This document shows, piece after piece, positions 15,105-21,042 of a stretch of DNA of 21,042 bases (positions are counted from its first letter, which is position 1; the number at the start of each line of letters is the position of its first letter). A model generated the notes under the pieces. The model was given only the letters and a program-made list of their open reading frames with translations. It was not told the origin of the DNA and searched no databases. The position numbers and the translations under genes are program-made. The stretch is from Methylococcaceae bacterium (lineage in GTDB: Bacteria; Pseudomonadota; Gammaproteobacteria; Methylococcales; Methylococcaceae), in assembly GCA_012026715.1 (NCBI GenBank), contig VEPB01000474.1, positions 1-21,042 on the forward strand, written 5' to 3'.

Positions 15105-16828
15105 TGCAGCAAGGCGGCGCCCACTTCCAATTCGGCGGGCGCGATCGCGAAGCGAGCACTGCTGCCAGCCATGCGTCTGGGCAGTCGCCGCAAGGGCTCG
15201 GCCAGCGCGGCGGCGAGCAGGGCTTCCACCGTCTCCAACTGCCGCTGTTTCAGCTCCTGTTCGGCCCGCCGCAGATAACGGCCGATGACCCCTTCGGTCA
15301 TCAGCGAAGTGAGCGCCAGGGTGGCGGGGGCGATGATGAAGTCCTGCAGGCCGATGCCGCCGGAATGCAGCGCTACGGCCACCGCGGCGGCATCGGCAGT
15401 CAAGCGGGTGGCACGCAGGCCGTTGCGCGCCGCCGGATGCTCCCGCAGCCGCTCCAGCAACGAGCGGGCCGTCGCCTCGATCTCGATCGTGAAATCACGC
15501 TGGTAGCGCTCACAGGATTGCGCAAATTCCGGCAACCCGGACGCGCGCAGCATCCGCAGTTCCGCCGCAAGATCCACCCACCAGCCGCGCACCCCGGTTT
15601 GTTCGGCGCTGCGCAACAGCGCGATTTCGTTGGCGCGGATCAGGGAGTGGCTAGCGATGCCGGCGAGAATCGCGGCCTCCTGGCCGTCCAACTCGGTCTT
15701 GCGCTGGCCGCGCGCCAGCCGGCCCAGTTGGCGAAACGGCCAGGTGACGGCGCGCCGCGCCAGCGCCATGGCATTGCCCACCCCCGGCAGTTCCAGTAAC
15801 ACCAGCAACTCCGCCAGGGCTCGCTGGAAGCTGTGGAAGTGCTGGGGATGGTCTAGATAATCGCGCCGGTACACGGCGACTGCATCATTCAGCACCGCGT
15901 CGACCGCGACATTCCAGGACGCTTCCGCCTGGTGCTCGCGGCGTACCGGCGCCAGCCAGTCATCCCAATGACGCCTTGCCAGATCGCGGGCGCCGCCCTC
16001 ACGCTCGTCCCCCGGCCGGGATGGCCAGACCAACCGCAGGGAATCGATCAGCGCCGCCCGGCTGGAAACCCGGCCCGCGTCCGAACCCCGTCGGTAAGGC
16101 AGGCAAACCACCGGCGGCATCGGTCCGGCGCGATGCTCCCGCCATTTTTCCCCCAGGGAACGCAGCAGGACCGCTTCGGTGTCAGGATCGATCTTGTTGA
16201 GGCACAGCAAGGTCCGCTGGCGCAGCGGCTCAATCAGTTTCATGGTGTCCCAGACGGTCTGGTCGGCATACTTGTCCTTGCTCATCACCAGAATGACCAC
16301 ATCGGCGAGAGCCACGGTCCGCAGCACCCCCGCGGCATACTCGCGCGCGCTGACCGAATCGAAGTCCGGGGTATCCCAGATCACCGCGCCGGGAAACTCG
16401 AAGGCCGGCGCGACCACGTTTTCCAGCGAGTAGCAGCGATAATCGTCGCGCGGCAGCTCCACCAGAGCAAGACGATGATAGCCGTGAAAATAGGCTTGAA
16501 GCTCCCCGTCCCCGAAGTCCGGGCCGCCGACCGCGAAACCCTGGGGATGGACGGTATAGCCCGCCAGCGGGCTGACCCGCGCCGCTTCACGGTCCAGCAA
16601 CAGATTGACCAGGGTGCTCTTGCCAGACTGGGTCGGGCCGATCACCGCCACTTGCAGCGGCAGGCCAGGCTGGCGCGCGCCGGCCTCGGCCCGCTCCAGA
16701 AAGGCTTCCGTCAGCCGCAGCGTGGTGAGATTGCGCTCCAGATCGGGCTCAGGCCGCTCCGCCGCCACGGCCTCATGACGCTGCCGCAACAGGCGGACGC
16801 AGGCAAGTAGCGGAGCACATTCGAACAC
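15101..16828 (-). CDS. Dynamin-like GTPase B
   Basis: This is the first gene of the GTPase/transglycosylase operon, encoding 575 residues. Motifs are G1 GPTQSGKST (64-72), a G3-like WDTPDFDS (Asp152, again with Asp155 in place of glycine) and G4 NKID at 211-214. The remainder is largely helical, with a moderately hydrophobic stretch near residues 490-520 (ALHSGGIGLQDFIIAPATLAL) that could touch or enter the membrane. Paired, non-identical GTPases are common in bacterial dynamin-like systems, and this one probably works with GTPase A. The start is a GTG at 16826-16828; an ATG at 16818-16820 is out of frame. The ribosome binding site is weak (GGA). Confidence 0.82.
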   Translation of the reverse strand: MFECAPLLACVRLLRQRHEAVAAERPEPDLERNLTTLRLTEAFLERAEAGARQPGLPLQVAVIGPTQSGKSTLVNLLLDREAARVSPLAGYTVHPQGFAVGGPDFGDGELQAYFHGYHRLALVELPRDDYRCYSLENVVAPAFEFPGAVIWDTPDFDSVSAREYAAGVLRTVALADVVILVMSKDKYADQTVWDTMKLIEPLRQRTLLCLNKIDPDTEAVLLRSLGEKWREHRAGPMPPVVCLPYRRGSDAGRVSSRAALIDSLRLVWPSRPGDEREGGARDLARRHWDDWLAPVRREHQAEASWNVAVDAVLNDAVAVYRRDYLDHPQHFHSFQRALAELLVLLELPGVGNAMALARRAVTWPFRQLGRLARGQRKTELDGQEAAILAGIASHSLIRANEIALLRSAEQTGVRGWWVDLAAELRMLRASGLPEFAQSCERYQRDFTIEIEATARSLLERLREHPAARNGLRATRLTADAAAVAVALHSGGIGLQDFIIAPATLALTSLMTEGVIGRYLRRAEQELKQRQLETVEALLAAALAEPLRRLPRRMAGSSARFAIAPAELEVGAALLQ

Positions 16829-16865
16829 GGGCGTATTCCAAGACCGGTCGGGAACAAAGGCGCCG

Positions 16866-16871
16866 ATTGTA
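16866..16871 (-). promoter_or_regulatory. Candidate -10 box for the GTPase operon
   Basis: The minus strand reads TACAAT here, one base from the sigma-70 -10 consensus, about 37 nt upstream of the GTG of GTPase B. No good -35 hexamer is visible at 16-18 bp, so support is limited. Confidence 0.3.
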
Positions 16872-16976
16872 CACGATGGTGCAGCGGCAGACGGAAGCCG
16901 GTCACCCTATTCCTCCCGCCTTCAAGTCGCGCCAAAATAGGCGCCCATCACTCCAAACCGACCGGGACATCTGCCG

Positions 16977-18161
16977 ATGACGACCATACACCACGCCCTG
17001 GTACTCAATCTGCATCAGCCGCCAGGCAATCTCGAGCACCTGCTGGCCGAGAACGAGTGGGAAGCCAAGGAAATCCTCTACGCCTACGACCGCATCGCCC
17101 GGACCCTGTGGGACTATGCAGATGTGGGCCGAGCCCATATATCGCTGTCCGGCACCCTGCTGGAAACCCTGTCCTCTCCCGAGTTCCAGGCCCGCGTCTA
17201 CGGTATCGTGGACTGCGGCGCCATGCTGTGGCACTGGCAGAACGAGCGCATCATCGAGGTGCTCGGCACCGGCTATTACCACCCCGTTCTGCCGCTGATC
17301 CCGGAAGCCGACCGCGCCGAACACCTGTCGCGCTGGCTCAGCATCGGCAAGCATCTCTTGTGGCGACCTAATTTCAACGGCTTCTGGCCCCCGGAAATGG
17401 GGTTTTCGATGGAACTGATCCCCTTGCTGCAGCAGTGCGGCTACCGCTATGTCATCGTCGACAGCGACCACATCGAGCCGGTCACGCCCATGCGCTGGGA
17501 AGAACTGCGCTACCGTCCCCACATCGCCCGCTACGGCGATGCCGAGATCATCGTCATCGTGCGCGACCGGGATTTGTCCGACGCCCAGGAGGCCGGCATG
17601 GAGTTCGGCTGGTTCGCCAACGAACTGGCCGAACGGACCAAGTGGTGCGACTTCCCGCCACTGGTGACCACCTGCACCGACGGCGAGAACGGCGGCTGGT
17701 TCCGTAACACCACCGCCGGTTCCAACTTCTGGTCCTGCTTCTACCGGGAACTGATGGAAAGCGCCCGCAACGACGGCGATGTGCAACCCACCTTCATCAC
17801 CGATTATCTGCGGACCTACGGCGCCCATGGCGAGGTGACGGTGCGCACCGGCGCCTGGAATACCGGATGGCACCACGGCCGCGATTTCCTGCAATGGACT
17901 GGCTCGGAGGCCCAGAAGGAGGCCCTGGCCCGAGTGCAGACGGTCAGTGCCGCGGTCCGTGCGGCCCTCGAGCGGGCCGCCGCCGCGGAAACGGTGGACG
18001 TCGACGCCGGCGAGCGCCTCGACCAGGCGCACTGGCTACTATTGCGCGCCGAAACCAGCTGTAATTTTTACTGGGGCGAGGACTGGGTTCATCGCTGCCA
18101 CGCCGACCTGGACGCCGCCGAGGCTGCCTTGCGCTCCAATACCGAGAGTTGCGGGCCCTAA
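16977..18161 (+). CDS. Glycoside hydrolase family 57 protein
   Basis: GH57 enzymes act on alpha-glucans (amylases, 4-alpha-glucanotransferases, branching enzymes) with a retaining mechanism. In these 394 residues the conserved regions are visible: LNLHQPPG (10-17), GYYHPVLPLIP (99-109), FWPPEMGFS with the presumed nucleophile Glu140, and TCTDGENGGW with the presumed acid/base Asp235. A helical C-terminal part ends with a SCNFYWGEDWVHRCH segment. There is no signal peptide, so it is probably cytoplasmic and linked to glycogen or another storage glucan. No other glycogen gene is nearby, so the substrate is open. The ATG at 16977 has only a weak GGGA upstream. It is divergent from the GTPase operon by 148 bp. 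Confidence 0.88.
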   Translation: MTTIHHALVLNLHQPPGNLEHLLAENEWEAKEILYAYDRIARTLWDYADVGRAHISLSGTLLETLSSPEFQARVYGIVDCGAMLWHWQNERIIEVLGTGYYHPVLPLIPEADRAEHLSRWLSIGKHLLWRPNFNGFWPPEMGFSMELIPLLQQCGYRYVIVDSDHIEPVTPMRWEELRYRPHIARYGDAEIIVIVRDRDLSDAQEAGMEFGWFANELAERTKWCDFPPLVTTCTDGENGGWFRNTTAGSNFWSCFYRELMESARNDGDVQPTFITDYLRTYGAHGEVTVRTGAWNTGWHHGRDFLQWTGSEAQKEALARVQTVSAAVRAALERAAAAETVDVDAGERLDQAHWLLLRAETSCNFYWGEDWVHRCHADLDAAEAALRSNTESCGP

Positions 18162-18167
18162 TGGAAC

Positions 18168-18199
18168 CCCTGCGCGAAATGCTGCCGGTGACCGCAGGG
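18168..18199 (+). terminator. Hairpin 7 nt after the GH57 stop
   Basis: CCCTGCG (18168-18174) pairs with CGCAGGG (18193-18199) across an 18-nt loop. There is no U-tract. It may be a weak or non-canonical terminator. Confidence 0.25.
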
Positions 18200-18249
18200 A
18201 TACGGCTGAAACACTGCGGCGACCAGGCTGTCCGCCCCTCAACTCTCTT

Positions 18250-18270
18250 GCCGAAGTGCCGCCCTTCGGC
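18250..18270 (+). terminator. Second hairpin downstream of GH57
   Basis: GCCGAAG (18250-18256) and CTTCGGC (18264-18270) form a perfect 7-bp stem with a 7-nt loop, about 90 nt past the GH57 stop. It is followed after some bases by only a short ATTT. It is a better terminator candidate than the first hairpin, but still not classical. Confidence 0.35.
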
Positions 18271-18384
18271 CAGCACGGTGGATCAATTTCCATAGGACCG
18301 CTTGCCTGCGAACCAGGTTTCAACCTACAGACGGCAGGGAATTGGACGTGCCCGAGCGTGCGGTTATCGGGCTGGCTGGCAAGG

Positions 18385-18439
18385 CGCGACCAGCGCTAAG
18401 GCCGCCCCTCTGCAAGGAAGGGTCGCGACTGAAGCGGCC
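18385..18439. repeat. REP-like nested inverted repeats
   Basis: CGCGACC (18385-18391) is complementary to GGTCGCG (18421-18427), and GGCCGC (18400-18405) to GCGGCC (18434-18439). The segment GGGTCGCGACTGAAG resembles REP-type extragenic palindromes of gammaproteobacteria. A single copy is seen in this window, so its repeat status is unproven. Confidence 0.25.
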
Positions 18440-18767
18440 GTTTGCGATAGGAGGAGCACCGCTGCCAGGCAGACCGGAAACCGTGCTATCCGGCACCCGG
18501 TGTCGGATTTTTATACGTCTCACACCTCATACACGCCACCTGAGCCCATGCGACTGGATTCCAGCCCCCACCGGGCATTCAGTCGCGCCACCAAAATCGC
18601 TATGTTATTTATCTTGCAAGTATTTTTCAAAATAACCCGAATTTTTCAGCGTGGCGACTCCAATTAGGCTGCACTCGAAACGATCACCATAGCGCAGATT
18701 CGCGACACTCTCCTGGCAACCATTCTCAATGCTGGATCAATCGTTGCCCATTGGTTTCAATACCACA

Positions 18768-18785
18768 TGTAAAGGGCACTTTACA
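18768..18785 (+). promoter_or_regulatory. TyrR/PhhR-type box (enhancer candidate)
   Basis: TGTAAA-GGGCAC-TTTACA is an exact match to the known TyrR/PhhR consensus TGTAAAN6TTTACA and extends to a perfect 8-bp-arm palindrome (18767-18786). TyrR-family regulators and other enhancer-binding proteins use such sites. Its centre is about 178 bp upstream of the predicted sigma-54 start site. Confidence 0.6.
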
Positions 18786-18894
18786 TACCTCCCACGTTCT
18801 CTCCGCAACCCTCTGCATCCTGTCCATCCGGCGTCGCCCCTCTCCTTGAAGTCCTCTGTTTGCCCCCCCTGCTTTTCCAAACGTTCTGTCGACC

Positions 18895-18907
18895 TATCAG
18901 ATAGTTA
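18895..18907 (+). promoter_or_regulatory. IHF binding site candidate
   Basis: TATCAGATAGTTA matches the IHF consensus WATCARNNNNTTR at every defined position. It lies between the TyrR-type box and the sigma-54-like promoter, where IHF is expected to bend DNA to bring an enhancer-bound activator to the polymerase. Confidence 0.55.
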
Positions 18908-18927
18908 CCATCACATCGCGTCAAGCC

Positions 18928-18943
18928 TGGCATGAATGCTGCG
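18928..18943 (+). promoter_or_regulatory. Sigma-54 (-24/-12) promoter candidate
   Basis: TGGCATG-AATG-CTGCG has the invariant GG and GC dinucleotides separated by exactly 10 bp, and differs from the consensus TGGCACG-N4-TTGCW at three less strict positions. Transcription would start near 18954 and read toward the small ORF and the multicopper oxidase gene. Confidence 0.55.
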
Positions 18944-18997
18944 TTAGCGCATGGGGCTGCGAAATATCGGCCCGAACCGGGCTGACAGCCCTCCGGA

Positions 18998-19010
18998 AGA
19001 GTCGGACTCT
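18998..19010. repeat. Odd palindrome in the predicted leader
   Basis: AGAGTC-G-GACTCT is a perfect 13-bp odd palindrome about 45-55 nt after the predicted start site. A small GGGCT-GAC-AGCCC hairpin (18979-18991) precedes it. It could be an operator for a dimeric repressor or part of leader RNA structure. Confidence 0.3.
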
Positions 19011-19094
19011 GCGCCGCATCGCAAACGAATCCGAGAGCGCATCACCAGACTCCCGGATCGACTCAAAGCAGCCAGCAGCACCAGAGGATTAACC

Positions 19095-19334
19095 ATGCAC
19101 AACAAGAAAACATCAAGTCAGGATATTGCGAGACCGAGATTCCGATGGCTACCGGCGATGGGTTCGTCGGGACTCGTCCGTTTCCTGTCGGATCCGGCAA
19201 ACTTCCTCGGCTCCGGCCGGCTTCGCCCGTTATTCCCCGGCATCGAAGGCTCCCGCGCCAGTTGGACCCTAGCCGTGGCGGGCTCTCTCGCCACCTTCCT
19301 CCCCGCGTCGGCACCGCGCTACCTGCGCGAATAG
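19095..19334 (+). CDS. Small ORF of unknown function upstream of the multicopper oxidase
   Basis: This is a 79-residue frame starting at the ATG 19095, with a good AGAGGA ribosome binding site 6 nt upstream, which is better than many real genes in the window. The sequence is basic at the N-terminus and has one mildly hydrophobic stretch (SWTLAVAGSLATFLPASA, about 56-73) that could be a membrane segment. I do not recognise a family. It lies inside the predicted sigma-54 transcript, 247 bp before the multicopper oxidase, and could be a leader peptide or a small membrane protein. An upstream ATG at 18951 in the same frame would lie before the predicted transcription start. Coding status is uncertain. 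Confidence 0.35.
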   Translation: MHNKKTSSQDIARPRFRWLPAMGSSGLVRFLSDPANFLGSGRLRPLFPGIEGSRASWTLAVAGSLATFLPASAPRYLRE

Positions 19335-19581
19335 CCGCCTTCCTTCGTCCACGGCGCCAGCGGCGAACGCGATGACCCGACCGGGGCTTCGCTTCGCCAC
19401 CGCAAGACGAACACCCGCCTCGAACCACATCGGCAAGGCCACCCCTTGATGGGGTTCGGCTTGCTTGCCGCGCGGCCGGCCGCCCTTCGCCTTGCCTTAA
19501 CTCCCTGGCCTGCTGCGCCCTCATCGTCAAGGGACCGGCCGGGACACAGATGTTCGGACTAACCAGAAACGTGGAGTCACC
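19335..19581. other. Leader between small ORF and multicopper oxidase
   Basis: These 247 bp have no gene. They include a bipartite hairpin at 19431-19470 and, at 19573-19576, the GGAG that serves the multicopper oxidase start. Confidence 0.5.
19431..19470 (+). repeat. Bipartite hairpin in the multicopper oxidase leader
   Basis: Outer arms CGGCAAG (19431-19437) and CTTGCCG (19464-19470) enclose inner arms ACCCC (19441-19445) and GGGGT (19451-19455) around a TTGAT loop. The structure ends about 110 nt before the multicopper oxidase start and could influence its expression. There is no U-tract typical of a terminator. Confidence 0.35.
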
Positions 19582-21042
19582 ATGAAACCCGCCCCATACC
19601 GCTTAACCGTCGTAGCCGCAGCCATGAGCGCTGCCATGGCACCCGTTGTAGTCGCCGGACCGGGCACGGTCACCGACGCTACCGGCACCTACCAGACCTA
19701 CTTTGCCAACAGCCCGCTGCTGACCAAGTTCATCGACAGCCTGCCGGGCCTCACCCCTGCCGGCATCAACAACCTTAAACAGTATCTGCCGGTGGCGGCG
19801 ATGGACACCGCCAGCTACCCGGGTTCCGACTATATGGAAATGGCGGTGGTGGACTATCGGGAACACATGCATAGTGAATTGCCTGCCGGCGGAACCCTAC
19901 TGCGCGGCTATGTCCAGATCGACCGCAGCGCGACCGACGCCGGAACCCCCGGCACCGCATCCACCAGCCCCCTTGCCTTGCGCTATCCGGACGGCAATCC
20001 CATCTGGATCGCCAAGGAAGTCGGCATGGTGAACGGGCGCTGGGATCACACTCTGGCGAAAGACGCCAATGGCCAGACCATCCTGGTCCACGCCGTTGCC
20101 GTGGACAAACCCCATTACCTGGGGCCCATCATCCTGGCCGCGAAGGACCGCGCCACCCGCGTCAAGTTCGACAATCTGCTGAAAGCCGGAGCGGCCGTGA
20201 CCACCACCGTCAACGGCAAGACGACCCTGACAGGTCCCCGCAACGGCGATCTCTTCATTCCCACCGACCACACCCTGGCCGGCACCGATTTCGTTCCGGC
20301 ACCGGGCGGCGGCTACAGCACCACGTTGTTCCGCGAGAACCGCGCCGAGTTGCACCTGCACGGCGGCAGCACCCCCTGGATCAGCGACGGCACGCCCCAC
20401 CAGTACATCATGCCGGCCCAGGATGAGCTGTTGTTCAAGAAAAACGTCGCCAACGGCGGCTTGGGCCTGCCCGACTACGCCCGCGGCTCCAGCACCGTCA
20501 ACGTGCCGGACATGCCCGATCCCGGCCCCGGCAGCACCACTTACTACTGGACCAACGCCGACAGTGGCCGGTTGATGATGTATCACGACCACACCTCCGG
20601 CACCACCCGGCTCAATGCCTACGTGGGCGAGGCGGCCGGCTATCTGATCCATGACGCCGCCGAGAACGGCCTGATGCAGCAGGTGTTGGGAACCAACGAT
20701 TACATCGCCGCCGAAGGCATTCCCCTGGTGATCCAGGACAAGAGCTTCGTGCCCGCCGACATCGGCACCCAAGATGCCCTGTGGGACCAGAATGCCTGGG
20801 GCCAGCCCGGCGACCTGTGGTTTCCCCATGTCTACGAACCGGCCACTTTCGCCGCCGGCACCCCCAATCCCGCCGGCCGCTGGGACTTGGGCGTATCGAC
20901 CTGGCCTCCGGTCAACCTGCCAGCCGGCCTGAAACTGCCGGCTGGCGGTTACGGCGATGCCACCCACGTTCCGGAAGCCTTCATGGACACCGCGCTGGTG
21001 AACGGCACCGCCTATCCCTACCTGACGGTCGAACCCAAGGCC
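19582..21042 (+). CDS. Secreted CotA/bilirubin-oxidase-type multicopper oxidase, 5' part
   Basis: The frame is open from the ATG at 19582 (GGAG 5 nt upstream) to the window end: 487 codons with no stop, so the 3' part is missing. Multicopper oxidases take electrons from metals or organic substrates at a type-1 copper and reduce O2 to water at a trinuclear site. A signal peptide is visible (about 1-25, LTVVAAAMSAAMAPVVVA). Two of the four copper-binding motifs are present: HLHGG (His258 and His260), followed by TPWISDG, and YHDHTSGTTRLN (His335 and His337), as in CotA-like enzymes. The type-1 site and the HCHxxxH motif should lie beyond the edge. The N-terminal domain before the first motif is long. 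Substrate (copper, manganese, iron or phenolics) cannot be decided. It is probably expressed from the sigma-54-like promoter upstream. Confidence 0.88.
   Translation, partial: MKPAPYRLTVVAAAMSAAMAPVVVAGPGTVTDATGTYQTYFANSPLLTKFIDSLPGLTPAGINNLKQYLPVAAMDTASYPGSDYMEMAVVDYREHMHSELPAGGTLLRGYVQIDRSATDAGTPGTASTSPLALRYPDGNPIWIAKEVGMVNGRWDHTLAKDANGQTILVHAVAVDKPHYLGPIILAAKDRATRVKFDNLLKAGAAVTTTVNGKTTLTGPRNGDLFIPTDHTLAGTDFVPAPGGGYSTTLFRENRAELHLHGGSTPWISDGTPHQYIMPAQDELLFKKNVANGGLGLPDYARGSSTVNVPDMPDPGPGSTTYYWTNADSGRLMMYHDHTSGTTRLNAYVGEAAGYLIHDAAENGLMQQVLGTNDYIAAEGIPLVIQDKSFVPADIGTQDALWDQNAWGQPGDLWFPHVYEPATFAAGTPNPAGRWDLGVSTWPPVNLPAGLKLPAGGYGDATHVPEAFMDTALVNGTAYPYLTVEPKA

Larger units (their letters stand above)
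18162..19094. other. Long intergenic regulatory region
   Basis: About 930 bp have no convincing gene. In order it holds two hairpins just after the GH57 gene (18168-18199 and 18250-18270), a GC-rich region of nested inverted repeats (18385-18439), and an AT-rich patch with inverted repeat GTTATTT/AAATAAC (18604-18636). A TyrR-type box, an IHF site and a sigma-54-like promoter follow. The last 140 bp would be transcribed leader. Reading frames in this region have non-protein composition. Confidence 0.55.

Noticed and set aside
12549..16810. Long plus-strand frames opposite the transglycosylase and GTPase genes
   Set aside because: Shadows of high-GC genes; low-complexity composition, no ribosome binding sites or domains.
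18302..18935. Small plus-strand ORFs between GH57 and the sigma-54-like promoter
   Set aside because: Composition follows base content rather than a protein; they overlap structured intergenic DNA and the regulatory sites.

Overview
The window looks like part of a GC-rich gammaproteobacterial chromosome. The complete soluble NAD-dependent formate dehydrogenase operon, a CotA-type multicopper oxidase and a GH57 enzyme would fit a methylotroph or methanotroph of the Methylococcus/Methylocaldum type. That placement is an inference from gene content, not a measured phylogeny. I see no rRNA, tRNA, CRISPR array or intact transposase.

Layout. 1-1303 (+): the 3' part of an exported-looking protein of unknown function with an SH3-like segment at its left end. 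1533-7598 (-): the five-gene operon fdsG-fdsB-fdsA-fdsC-fdsD. It encodes the molybdenum/Fe-S/FMN formate dehydrogenase that oxidises formate to CO2 and reduces NAD+, together with its sulfur-transfer chaperone and its small delta subunit. The genes are packed with ATGA and TGATG overlaps. 8089-9087 (-): tRNA-dihydrouridine synthase A. 9571-10809 (+): a secreted mosaic protein made of a signal peptide, a chitin-binding-like module, 16 collagen triplets and a beta-helix. It is followed by a hairpin and by an orphan Cna-B/SdrD-like remnant in the same frame. 11377-12276 (+): a cupin-type AraC regulator. 12312-16828 (-): a three-gene operon of two different dynamin-like membrane GTPases and a membrane-anchored lytic transglycosylase, running convergent to the AraC gene. 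16977-18161 (+): a GH57 glycoside hydrolase, divergent from that operon. 18162-19581: a long regulatory intergenic region with a short ORF. 19582 to the right edge (+): a secreted multicopper oxidase, cut by the window end.

Two observations stand out. First, the region ahead of the multicopper oxidase carries, in order and at sensible distances, a perfect TyrR/PhhR-type palindrome, a perfect IHF consensus and a -24/-12 sigma-54-like promoter. This is the classical layout of an enhancer-activated promoter, and it precedes a roughly 630-nt structured leader with a small ORF. Second, the GTPase-GTPase-transglycosylase operon combines two membrane-remodelling-type GTPases with a peptidoglycan-cutting enzyme and may be an undescribed envelope system.

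Functions are assigned from recognisable motifs in the translated sequence. No database search was possible, and the regulatory calls are pattern matches.
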